Part shown: positions 24,350 to 32,078 of the stretch, piece by piece
How the letters are laid out: every line of letters starts with the position of its first letter
How positions within the stretch are numbered: the stretch's first letter is position 1
NCBI GenBank assembly: GCA_016296205.1
Contig: JAEDJS010000018.1
Location: 1 to 33,775 of the forward strand
DNA: 33,775 bases
Source: Treponema sp.
Lineage (GTDB): Bacteria; Spirochaetota; Spirochaetia; Treponematales; Treponemataceae
Direction of reading: 5' to 3'
Notes under the pieces: model-generated
What the model saw: the letters and a program-made list of their open reading frames with translations, nothing else
The model's database searches: none
Told to the model about the DNA's origin: nothing
Program-made: the position numbers and the translations under genes

Positions 24350-24610
24350 TTACTTTTTATTACGATTTTTTAAATATTTGCAGACAAAAATATAGCAGAT
24401 TAATAAAACAATTAGACCAAGAGCAATTAAACCGTATACAGTAGAAAGTATAGAAAATCCCTGAAAATATCTAATTCCAGATTCTGTCTGAAGATAGTTT
24501 TGAGTAAGAAATCTATGCAAAAGACAGAAAAAACATGTTAAGCAGTAAAAAATACCGCCTGCAAAAATCAAATAAACCAGAGTATTAATTATTTTACATT
24601 TCTTGCACAT
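24350..24610 (-). CDS. Small two-helix membrane protein of unknown function
   Basis: An 86-residue protein with two hydrophobic helices (about 8-32 and 52-77) joined by a short polar loop. It has a CxxC pair at the N-terminus (Cys2, Cys5) and a basic C-terminus. AGGAG lies 8 nt before the ATG, inside the end of the upstream lipoprotein gene, which it overlaps by 22 nt. This supports a real, translationally coupled gene. No family is recognised. The pairing suggests that it works with the lipoprotein at the cell envelope. Confidence 0.6.
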   Translation of the reverse strand: MCKKCKIINTLVYLIFAGGIFYCLTCFFCLLHRFLTQNYLQTESGIRYFQGFSILSTVYGLIALGLIVLLICYIFVCKYLKNRNKK

Positions 24611-25275
24611 AGTGTCATCTCCTGAGAAACATTATTTAAGTAATGGAAAATTCCTCCGGCAGAAGAAAAATCTTTATTCACTTCAACACAGTCAAACTTT
24701 TTCATTAAATTCTGAATTTTTGATGGTGTATAAATAACAGGGAGTGGATAAAGTCTATACTGTTCATCTACAATTTTATTCCAGAGTGTAAGAGACCAGT
24801 AGCTGCAGTTTTTAAGTGAAGTCCATCTGTCGTTATTGTTAATAAAATCCTGAATATCATCCAGTTTTGATTCATCAATATTTACACTCAAGGACTTTCT
24901 GCCGTCATAGCGCCCATTTTGCTTTATAAAATTCGGTTCAATATTAAAATAAACCCCTCCATGCCCGCTGATTGACCAAACAGAAAAAGCAACAGCCTGA
25001 TTATTCTGCAATTCATAATCTTTAATAAATACTGAATGACCAGTTTTGTTTTCTAGAGAAACCCAGGAATGACCCAAAGATTTTACAAAAGGCTTAGATT
25101 CAGTTACACCGTCATAAGTGGTTATAGAAAAAATTAAAACATTATTAGTGTTACTGATATCAGTGTTATTGATATCAGTAACACTGATTGTTTTGGAAAT
25201 ATTATTATTAGACCCGCATGAAACAGCAGCTGCAACAAAAATCAGAAAAAAAGCAATACGATTAAAGGTTTTCAT
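24589..25275 (-). CDS. Lipoprotein with permuted NlpC/P60 (YiiX-like) H/C arrangement
   Basis: A 228-residue protein with a lipoprotein signal ending at Cys20 (AAAVSC). A Thr/Asn/Asp-rich linker (21-45) precedes a globular domain. His69 in SLGHSWVSLEN comes before Cys157 in LKNCSYWSLTLWNKI. This H-then-C order, each in a hydrophobic setting, is that of the circularly permuted papain-like (YiiX/LRAT-type) fold, so a thiol hydrolase acting on lipid or peptide is a reasonable guess. I cannot identify a third catalytic residue. AGAGG precedes the ATG. A perfect 16-bp inverted repeat lies in the linker codons. It overlaps the small membrane-protein gene. Confidence 0.6.
   Translation of the reverse strand: MKTFNRIAFFLIFVAAAVSCGSNNNISKTISVTDINNTDISNTNNVLIFSITTYDGVTESKPFVKSLGHSWVSLENKTGHSVFIKDYELQNNQAVAFSVWSISGHGGVYFNIEPNFIKQNGRYDGRKSLSVNIDESKLDDIQDFINNNDRWTSLKNCSYWSLTLWNKIVDEQYRLYPLPVIYTPSKIQNLMKKFDCVEVNKDFSSAGGIFHYLNNVSQEMTLCARNVK
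25147..25185. repeat. Perfect 16-bp inverted repeat within the lipoprotein gene
   Basis: AGTGTTACTGATATCA (25147-25162) and its exact complement (25170-25185) around a 7-nt loop. It encodes residues 31-43 of the linker behind the lipidated cysteine. In mRNA it would make a strong hairpin about 90 nt into the gene. Confidence 0.9.
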
Positions 25276-25402
25276 TTATGCCTCTTGAGAAATATCAATC
25301 AAATAAACTCAGAAATAATAACATAACAATTAAGAAAACAGAAGTGATTTTTTGTTTATTTTAAATAAATTTTTTGTTATGTCTAATATATCTACTTTTT
25401 AA

Positions 25403-25429
25403 TTGAAAATTTCCATTTTTTGCTATAAA
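25403..25429 (+). promoter_or_regulatory. Promoter of the pentapeptide-repeat gene (leaderless type)
   Basis: -35 TTGAAA (25403-25408), 15-nt spacer, -10 TATAAA (25424-25429). The -10 ends 8 nt before the ATG, and no Shine-Dalgarno is present. The short spacer lowers confidence. Confidence 0.4.
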
Positions 25430-25437
25430 ATTGAATT

Positions 25438-26103
25438 ATGTTTAACACCAGCATTTGCAAACATCCTGGATGCAAAAAAACAGCATTAAGCGTATATACT
25501 CAGGACGGAACATTTAATGAAGGAAGGGGATTCTGTTTTGAACATATCCAGGACAAGGATCAGCTTCTTGAAAGCATGTACAAATATGTTCTGGCCAATG
25601 AAAAAATTGTAGGGCTTACTGCAATCGGCATGGAATTATCTAATGTTGATTTTGACAACAAAAAGCTTTACGGATGCAATTTCCAGAACTGCAAATTCTT
25701 TAACATTAAAATCCATAATTTCAGAGCCCGCATGTGCATGTTCGATTTTTCTACTATTGCCGACTGCTCTTTTCTTCAGAGCAACGTTCAGTTTACATCT
25801 TTTGCCGGATGCACATTCAGTCACGTTCTTTTTACTGGCAGTGATTTAATAAGCTGCAACTTTACCGGAGTTAATGCTTACCAGTCCAGTTTTGACGATA
25901 CTGACCTGTATAATTCAAGATTCATCAGAACAAACCTGCAGAACACATCTATGCGAAACTGCAACTTAAAGAAAACAATTTTCTATGATTTTAAACGCCA
26001 GGGTTCTTCATTTAAACTTTCAAATACTCGTGAAGCGTTATTTTCCAGAGACCCCAACGTAACGCTTTCAGAAATTGAAGCAATTGCCAGGGAGGATAAT
26101 TAA
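25438..26103 (+). CDS. Pentapeptide-repeat protein with N-terminal Cys/His knuckle
   Basis: A 221-residue protein. Residues 1-40 carry Cys7, Cys12, Cys33 and His36, a likely zinc knuckle (C-x4-C-x20-C-x2-H). From about residue 68 to 195 it is built of pentapeptide repeats with A/C/S-x-F/L-x-x periodicity (for example NVDFD, GCNFQ, NCKFF, DCSFL, GCTFS, SCNFT, SSFDD, NSRFI, NTSMR, NCNLK). These should form a right-handed square beta-helix. Some family members mimic DNA and protect gyrase; nothing here identifies a partner. Cytoplasmic location is inferred from the absence of a signal. The stop codon abuts the TTG start of the next gene. Confidence 0.8.
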   Translation: MFNTSICKHPGCKKTALSVYTQDGTFNEGRGFCFEHIQDKDQLLESMYKYVLANEKIVGLTAIGMELSNVDFDNKKLYGCNFQNCKFFNIKIHNFRARMCMFDFSTIADCSFLQSNVQFTSFAGCTFSHVLFTGSDLISCNFTGVNAYQSSFDDTDLYNSRFIRTNLQNTSMRNCNLKKTIFYDFKRQGSSFKLSNTREALFSRDPNVTLSEIEAIAREDN

Positions 26104-26715
26104 TTGAAAATCTATTTCCACCTTTGCATAGAAGAATTTACAAACTGCTATATTGTGTGCAACGATGATCCTGCTGTTAAACAGGCTTTAATAATCGACC
26201 CGGGAAAAATCTCAAACGAAATGATTGCCCAGCTGGAAGATGGTGGTTATGAACTTAAAGCGGTTCTGATTACTCACAATCATACAAGCCACACAAAAGG
26301 TCTTAAAACATTGCAGAAAATTTATTCGCCAACAGTTTACGGTGCTGATACAGATCTGCCTTCAAAAAACATTATTGAATTACACGGAGACGGAACCTTA
26401 TTGCTTGCAGGATTAAAAATCGAATATTTTTCAGTACCCGGCCACACTGCAGATTCAATGGCTTTTAAAATCGGAGACGTAATTTTTACCGGCGACACAA
26501 TTTTTAACGGAACAATTGGAGAAACCAGCAGCCAGTACTCAAAAAGAACATTAATCAATTCTATTCAGCAGAAAATTCTTTCACAGAACAACGACTGTAT
26601 TCTTATGTCTGGTCATGGACCTCCAACAACAGTTCTTGCAGAAAAAAGTTTTAATATCGATTTGCCTCAGGAATCAATGGGACAAACCAACATTGAAAAC
26701 TCGACCGCAGTTTAA
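26104..26715 (+). CDS. Metallo-beta-lactamase-fold hydrolase with altered metal motif (TTG start)
   Basis: A 203-residue metallo-beta-lactamase-fold protein of the glyoxalase II-like branch. Metal motif THNHTSH (His58, His60, His63) has Ser62 where the family normally has Asp in HxHxDH. The other ligands are present: His114 (VPGHTADS), Asp131 (FTGDTIF) and His171 (MSGHGPPTT). Loss of that Asp may weaken the second metal site. The start is TTG at 26104, immediately after the upstream TAA, with GGAGG 8 nt before it, so the pair is one operon. Its last 42 bases overlap the 3' end of the convergent HExxH gene. The substrate is unknown. Confidence 0.85.
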   Translation: MKIYFHLCIEEFTNCYIVCNDDPAVKQALIIDPGKISNEMIAQLEDGGYELKAVLITHNHTSHTKGLKTLQKIYSPTVYGADTDLPSKNIIELHGDGTLLLAGLKIEYFSVPGHTADSMAFKIGDVIFTGDTIFNGTIGETSSQYSKRTLINSIQQKILSQNNDCILMSGHGPPTTVLAEKSFNIDLPQESMGQTNIENSTAV

Positions 26716-28461
26716 GCCCCATCTGCTGTGAACGTACTCATCAAGCACTGCACCGGCATTTTCAAAAGCAGCACCTTTAGTTTCTATTACATACTTGCAG
26801 TCATCAGGCATTCTATACTGAGCATTTGGGGATGATGCGTGATTTACAAAATAAGTAGAAACGAACTTAAGATTGTTCTGCAGAATATATGCCATAAATT
26901 CATTTTGCATCAAATATTCATCGTTTAAATCGTAATTTAGACTTGGAGTTGTTTTAAAATAATTCTTTAGAAATTTCATACTTCCTGCATCAAACATATA
27001 ATAGCAGGCACTAACTGCATTTCTAAAATCTTCATCTTCAAAATAAATGGCATGCCAGCTTTCATGAGCCATAAGCATTTTTCGCTGATATTCCTGACTT
27101 TCCCGGGAAATTGAAATTACAGAACCTTTTCCCTTTTTAAAATTTCCGTCATCACCAAGAACAATTACGCCATTTTTAAGAAGAATATTTCGTAATTTTA
27201 TTTCTTCATCAAAACATTCAGGAGAAGACCTTAAAGCGTTAAAAAATCTTGCAAGATCTGCGGCTTTATAATCATGGGCATTATACCCGTGATGAGTAAG
27301 ACAAAATTCATTTGAAACAATAGTTCCTTTATAGCCTGACTTTTCTACAAAATATGCTGCTCTGGTAAAAAATTTATTCTGAGTTTCATAATCAGCAAAA
27401 TCAAAAAATAGTGCTCCGGGAAAATTATTCCATTCAAAAAGTTCATATTTAGAACTGCGCCAGTTTTCTTTGGGCCAGCTTAAAACAAGACCAAGATCAG
27501 TTTTAATAGGAAGATCCGGATCAAAAACAGAAAAATCATTTGGAATAATTACAGCACTTTCTATAAGATCAGAGTTTTCCAGAACAGAAAATTTTCCATT
27601 GCAATTATATAAACCGGAAAGCTGAATATTAAATTCCTGCTCCTCAGGCATCCTAAAAAGCTGCAGAATATTTCCCCCATAATCAATTTTTACAATCGGC
27701 TGCTTTGAATAATCTTCCGGATTATAGGACTTCATTTTTATATTCAGAACACCAGGAAAAGTCTGTTCAATAAGAGAGCTTCTGTTTTTAATGTTCACAT
27801 CCTGGCTTCTGTTTACGTCAAATGCTGTACCATTAAAACTGATTGTTCCTCCCATTGTATCAAAGCCAAAATAATTGATTCTGCTTTCTTCGCCGCTTTT
27901 AACAAACCCGATTCTGCTTGGCAAAAGCTCAGCCTTGAGACAGGAATATTTATTTTTTCCAAAAGCAAAAAAACCAACAGGCAGTTCCCTGCTCATCATT
28001 GAAACTTTAAAAAATTCTTTATTGCATTCATTAAGATTTGCAGCTACAAGTGGACGAGTTGGAATCTGTTTTTTTAATTTTTTAGGACCGTCAAAATCAC
28101 TTTCATACAAAAAACCAAAGGCAAAAGGTTTTTCTGACTGTTTTGTTTTTCCGTCAAATTTAAAAGTTACACAAACGGAATAACGTAAGCTGTCTTCTGT
28201 TTTATCTTTAATTTCATCCAGACTCTGCTGGTCAAACTTAAAATACAAATATTGATTAATCAGGGGATTAGTTATTCTGCCTTTTACTGACTGTCTGTTT
28301 AATGCAATCAGGTTTTCTTCACCAAAATCTCCGGCAAATTTTACGCTGCTAACTGTTGGAGTTAATGTGCAGAATAAAAGAACACCAATTCCAATAGTTA
28401 AAACACTTATGCAAAGTAAAACTAAAATCAAAAGCTTATTATTTTTTCCAGAGTTTTCCAT
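26674..28461 (-). CDS. Membrane-anchored protein with gluzincin-like HExxH motif
   Basis: A 595-residue protein with one N-terminal membrane anchor (about residues 9-33) and a large extracytoplasmic part. The first 300 residues are beta-rich and unrecognised. Near the C-terminus, AHESWHAIYF gives HExxH (His466, Glu467, His470). QNEFMAYILQ about 50 residues later (Glu521) fits the third zinc ligand of gluzincins, so a zinc metallopeptidase is likely though not proven. Possible alternative: a structural protein with a chance motif. No Shine-Dalgarno is seen; a weak -10-like TAGTAT (28473-28468) lies 6 nt before the ATG. The 3' end overlaps the convergent hydrolase by 42 nt. Confidence 0.65.
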   Translation of the reverse strand: MENSGKNNKLLILVLLCISVLTIGIGVLLFCTLTPTVSSVKFAGDFGEENLIALNRQSVKGRITNPLINQYLYFKFDQQSLDEIKDKTEDSLRYSVCVTFKFDGKTKQSEKPFAFGFLYESDFDGPKKLKKQIPTRPLVAANLNECNKEFFKVSMMSRELPVGFFAFGKNKYSCLKAELLPSRIGFVKSGEESRINYFGFDTMGGTISFNGTAFDVNRSQDVNIKNRSSLIEQTFPGVLNIKMKSYNPEDYSKQPIVKIDYGGNILQLFRMPEEQEFNIQLSGLYNCNGKFSVLENSDLIESAVIIPNDFSVFDPDLPIKTDLGLVLSWPKENWRSSKYELFEWNNFPGALFFDFADYETQNKFFTRAAYFVEKSGYKGTIVSNEFCLTHHGYNAHDYKAADLARFFNALRSSPECFDEEIKLRNILLKNGVIVLGDDGNFKKGKGSVISISRESQEYQRKMLMAHESWHAIYFEDEDFRNAVSACYYMFDAGSMKFLKNYFKTTPSLNYDLNDEYLMQNEFMAYILQNNLKFVSTYFVNHASSPNAQYRMPDDCKYVIETKGAAFENAGAVLDEYVHSRWGLNCGRVFNVGLSH

Positions 28462-28494
28462 AATGTAATACTACACTTTTTTTTTAATTTGCTC

Positions 28495-28500
28495 TATACT
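28495..28500 (+). promoter_or_regulatory. -10 box of the small plus-strand gene
   Basis: TATACT ends 7 nt before a GTG start codon at 28508; there is no clear -35 in the T-rich upstream tract. The HExxH gene reads away on the other strand, so the 40-nt gap carries both promoters. Confidence 0.35.
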
Positions 28501-28507
28501 TTTGTAT

Positions 28508-28972
28508 GTGAAATCAATTATTTTCCATAAAGACACTCTATTCCATCTTTTTGCATTTCAGAGGAAATTCATAGACCAAATGAATTTTACATTGAACAAA
28601 AAATTCAACACATTAAACAAAAACTATTTTTACCCTTCTTCAAATTTTTACATGGAAATTCCAGATCAAATTGATTTTTTAAACTACCAGTTGATTCAAA
28701 TTACTGGTCCAAAAAAAATAAATGCAGATTATTATCTTGAATGCAGAATCATTTCAAAGCACAAACAGTTTCCAGACATTACAAAAAATCTTTTAATTGC
28801 AAAATGCATTTTAGAAGAACAGCAGCTGCAGAATCAAAATGACGAATTAAAAATTGAATTTTCAGATGATTTGATTTTTAACGAAGAATTAAAAGTTTTC
28901 CAGTGCTGCACACTAAACCATACAGACAACTGCAATTATGTAACAGAACAGAAATGGGTTAAACTGAACTGA
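28508..28972 (+). CDS. Small protein of unknown function
   Basis: A 154-residue protein if it starts at GTG 28508 (VKSIIFHKD...). A TTG two codons upstream and an ATG at 28580 are alternatives. GTG is preferred because sequence with protein-like composition begins there and a TATACT box sits 7 nt upstream; none of the candidates has a well-spaced Shine-Dalgarno. The protein is Asn/Lys/Phe-rich and soluble, with a cysteine-containing C-terminus (VFQCCTLNHTDNCNY). No family is recognised. Its stop codon lies 2 nt from the stop of the convergent ilvN. Confidence 0.5.
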   Translation: MKSIIFHKDTLFHLFAFQRKFIDQMNFTLNKKFNTLNKNYFYPSSNFYMEIPDQIDFLNYQLIQITGPKKINADYYLECRIISKHKQFPDITKNLLIAKCILEEQQLQNQNDELKIEFSDDLIFNEELKVFQCCTLNHTDNCNYVTEQKWVKLN

Positions 28973-28974
28973 AA

Positions 28975-29466
28975 TTATTTCATTACCCTTGCACCCCGAT
29001 CCATTGCAGTAAGCCCTGACTTTAAAAGTTCCATAATTCCGTAAGGTTCCAGAAGCCTGATTAATGACGAAATTTTATCCTCACTTCCAGTTGCTTCAAT
29101 TATGAGACTTGTTTCGCTTACGTCAACAATGTGGGCACGGAAAATATTGCAGGTTTCAATAATAACTGCACGTTTTTCACCTTCTGCTTTTACTTTTATC
29201 AAAGCCATTTCTCTCTGACAGGTTGATGAACTTTCACAATGCTGAATAGAAATTACTTCCACAAGTTTCTGAAGCTGCTTCTGAATCTGCTCAAGAATCT
29301 GCTGATCTCCGGTAACAACAATTGTCATTCGGCTTTTCTTAGGATCTGAAGTTTCACAAACAGTAAGAGAATCGATATTATAACCTCTGCGGCTAAAAAG
29401 ACCACTAACACGGCTAAGAACTCCGGCATGGTTTTCTACAAGAACAGAAAGTACATATTTTTCCAT
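28975..29466 (-). CDS. ilvN: Acetolactate synthase regulatory (small) subunit
   Basis: A 163-residue small subunit of acetohydroxyacid synthase. It activates the catalytic subunit and confers valine feedback in branched-chain amino-acid synthesis. The N-terminal ACT domain (about 3-78) has the effector-site NHAGVLSRVSGLFSRRGYNIDSL sequence split across its first helix. The C-terminal domain (about 85-160) ends in the conserved GIMELLKSGLTAMDRG. AAGGTGG precedes the ATG. The catalytic partner ilvB is not in the window, which is unusual because the two are normally adjacent. It lies 73 nt downstream of thrA, after a terminator. Confidence 0.93.
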   Translation of the reverse strand: MEKYVLSVLVENHAGVLSRVSGLFSRRGYNIDSLTVCETSDPKKSRMTIVVTGDQQILEQIQKQLQKLVEVISIQHCESSSTCQREMALIKVKAEGEKRAVIIETCNIFRAHIVDVSETSLIIEATGSEDKISSLIRLLEPYGIMELLKSGLTAMDRGARVMK

Positions 29467-29480
29467 ATCAATCCACCTTT

Positions 29481-29517
29481 AAAAATTATCCCGGAACAAT
29501 AAAAACTGCTCCAGGAT
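29481..29517 (-). terminator. Intrinsic terminator between thrA and ilvN
   Basis: On the transcript, ATCCTGGAGCA (29517-29507) pairs with TGTTCCGGGAT (29498-29488; two G-U pairs) over an 8-nt loop. AA and five U (29485-29481) follow. It lies just upstream of the ilvN ribosome-binding site, so it either ends thrA or attenuates ilvN. Confidence 0.65.
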
Positions 29518-29539
29518 AAAATGCTGAATTTAAATTTTA

Positions 29540-32041
29540 TTAGCGGGCACCAAAAGTATTCCAGCTTACTGTGCGCAAAATGTCACCGAATACACCGGCT
29601 GCTGTAACTCCCGCACCTGCACCATAACCACGAACTGTCAATGGAATTGGTGTGTAACGTGCTGTGTGGAATACAAATGCGTTTTCACCGCCACGAACCG
29701 GATACAGTGGATCATCTTCACCAACTTCAAGAATACCAACAGTAACTTTTCCGTCCTTAATGCTTGCACCCATGCGGATAACTTTGTTTTCCTTTTTGAG
29801 GGCAGCAATCTTGTCTTCAAAATATTTGTCTACTTCTGGAAGGCGTGCCATAAATTCTTCAACTGTTCCTTCAAGATTAAAGCCGGCTGGGAAAATGCTT
29901 TCCATCTTAATGTCTTCAAGTTCAATTTCCATTCCACTTTCACGGGCAATAATCAATGCTTTGCGGGCAACATCTGTACCTTTAAGGTCGTCTCGTGGAT
30001 CAGGTTCTGTATAGCGAAGTTCTTTTGCTTCTTTTACTGCTTCACTGAACTTTTTGCCTTCATCAAGTTTACCAAAAATGTAGCTCAATGAACCGCTCAT
30101 AATTCCGTTAAAGCCTGTAAGTTTATCTCCGGATTTAAAGAGGTTCTGCAAAGTATCAATAATTGGAAGACCTGCACCAACGTTTGTTTCGTAAAGGAAG
30201 CGTACATGCATTTCGTTGGCTGTTTCACGGAGTTTCTTGTAGAAATCCATGCTCATTGAGTTTGCACGTTTGTTAGGAGTTGCAATATTCATTCCAGCTT
30301 TAAGAATGTCGATGTAGCGTTCCGGCAAATCGTAGCTTGCTGTACAGTCAACAAAAATTGGATTAAGAGGTTTTGTTTCTTTTACAAAGTCGATGATTTC
30401 GTCAAGGTTTGTTTTTACACCACGTTCCTTAACCTGGTCACGCCAGCCGTCAAGTTTAATTCCGTTGGCATCAAAAATCATACCGTCGATGTTTGCAATT
30501 GCCATTACCTTAATGTCAACACCTTCTTTAAGAAGTGCTTCCTGCTGTTCGTTAATCTGGTCAAGCATTGCACCACCGATTGTTCCAGCACCAAATGCGT
30601 AAACCTGAATAGTCTGTGCAGTGTTAAAGAAGAACTGATGGGCAACTCTAACTGCCATGTTACCGTCATTATTGGCAACTACTGCAGAAATTGAACGTTC
30701 ACTTGACCCCTGGGCAATAGCATGAATGTTGATGTCACGGCTTGCAAGAGCTTCAAAGAATGTTCCTGCAACACCACGTTTCTGAATCATACCGTCTCCA
30801 ACAATAGAAACGATAGAAACATCATTAAGAACACCAATAGGGTTAATAAGACCATCAGAAATTTCAAGAGAAAATTCTGCTTTAAGAACATCGATTACAC
30901 TGTTTGCATGACTCTTTTTAACACAGAAAGAAATTGTATATTCACTTGAAGACTGAGTAATAAGGAGAATTGAAATTCCAGCATTGCTTACTGCACTGAA
31001 GATACGTGCTGCTGTACCGTTACGTCCCTTCATTCCAGGACCGCTTACAGAAATCATAGCCACATCTTTAAGACATGAAATACCACGTACTGGTCCTGTT
31101 TTATCTGCACTTAAATAAGGACCTTTGCCAATTCTTGAACCACGGCTGTTAAAATTGTAACTGTTAAGGGACCAGGCTTCAATTCCTTTTGCTTTAAGTG
31201 GAGCAAGTGTTTTTGGATGCAGAACTTTTGAACCAAAGAATGAAAGTTCCATTGCTTCTTCATAGCTCATATCGTCTACAAGAACTGCATCAGGAACAAT
31301 TCTTGGATCTGCAGTGTAAATACCATCAACATCTGTCCAGAATTCAACTTTGCTTGAACCAAGTGAAACACCAACAATAGCGGCACTAAAATCACTTCCG
31401 TTGCGTCCAAGAAGACCCATTACAGGTTCTTTTCCAGTTCCGCCGATCCATGAACAGATAAAACCAGGGAACAAAAGAATCTGAGGCATGCTGGCTGCAC
31501 TTCCATCCCGGTAAGGAGCAAAAGCCTGAGCACAGCGTTTGTAGTCAGGATCACCTTCTTTCTGTTTTCCTGTTGTAAAAATGTATTTGCGGGAATCAAG
31601 ATAGAGTACGCTTTTATCTTTTGCAAGGAGAACAGCTTCTACAATAGGACAAACCATAAGTTCACCCATACCCATAACGCGGCAGTGAATTGATTTTGGA
31701 CATTCACCAAAAGATGTTATACCTGTGAGAAGTCTTTCAAGTTCTCCAAGAAGAGTATTAATTTTTAACATAACATCGCTGGCTTTAAAACCTTTTAAAG
31801 TTGACTGAAGTTCACAGCAGATGTCATTATGAATTGTTCTGAGCTGATCAATATAAGTAGATGGATTGGTTCCAGTTATACACCCGTCAATACTTTCCTG
31901 AAGTTTGTTAGAAACTCCACCTACTGCACTGACAACAACGCTGATTCTGTCTGTTTCGGCTCTGTTGCACATGATTTCTGCGCTGTTTAAAATGCGCTGT
32001 GCACTACCCATACTTGTTCCGCCGAATTTGAGTGTTAACAT
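29540..32041 (-). CDS. thrA: Bifunctional aspartokinase / homoserine dehydrogenase
   Basis: An 833-residue fusion catalysing the first and third steps of the aspartate-to-threonine/methionine route. Residues 1-310 are aspartokinase (KFGGTSMGSAQR start; GRNGSDFSAAIVG; EFWTDVDGIYTADPRIV). Two ACT modules (about 325-465) probably bind the allosteric amino acid. The homoserine dehydrogenase part (about 475-830) has the NAD(P) motif FGAGTIGG, NKRANS, the ETNVGAGLPII segment and YTEPDPRDDLKGTDVARK. The length is close to E. coli ThrA (820). AGGGG lies upstream of the ATG. No leader peptide or attenuator precedes it; the omptin-like gene ends 37 nt upstream. thrB and thrC are not in the window. Confidence 0.96.
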   Translation of the reverse strand: MLTLKFGGTSMGSAQRILNSAEIMCNRAETDRISVVVSAVGGVSNKLQESIDGCITGTNPSTYIDQLRTIHNDICCELQSTLKGFKASDVMLKINTLLGELERLLTGITSFGECPKSIHCRVMGMGELMVCPIVEAVLLAKDKSVLYLDSRKYIFTTGKQKEGDPDYKRCAQAFAPYRDGSAASMPQILLFPGFICSWIGGTGKEPVMGLLGRNGSDFSAAIVGVSLGSSKVEFWTDVDGIYTADPRIVPDAVLVDDMSYEEAMELSFFGSKVLHPKTLAPLKAKGIEAWSLNSYNFNSRGSRIGKGPYLSADKTGPVRGISCLKDVAMISVSGPGMKGRNGTAARIFSAVSNAGISILLITQSSSEYTISFCVKKSHANSVIDVLKAEFSLEISDGLINPIGVLNDVSIVSIVGDGMIQKRGVAGTFFEALASRDINIHAIAQGSSERSISAVVANNDGNMAVRVAHQFFFNTAQTIQVYAFGAGTIGGAMLDQINEQQEALLKEGVDIKVMAIANIDGMIFDANGIKLDGWRDQVKERGVKTNLDEIIDFVKETKPLNPIFVDCTASYDLPERYIDILKAGMNIATPNKRANSMSMDFYKKLRETANEMHVRFLYETNVGAGLPIIDTLQNLFKSGDKLTGFNGIMSGSLSYIFGKLDEGKKFSEAVKEAKELRYTEPDPRDDLKGTDVARKALIIARESGMEIELEDIKMESIFPAGFNLEGTVEEFMARLPEVDKYFEDKIAALKKENKVIRMGASIKDGKVTVGILEVGEDDPLYPVRGGENAFVFHTARYTPIPLTVRGYGAGAGVTAAGVFGDILRTVSWNTFGAR

Positions 32042-32078
32042 ACCAATACCCCTGTAATTTTAATTTAAAATTAATCTA

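Noticed and set aside
29666..30091. 141-residue plus-strand frame inside thrA
   Set aside because: Antisense shadow of homoserine dehydrogenase codons; no ribosome-binding site and Phe/Cys-biased composition.
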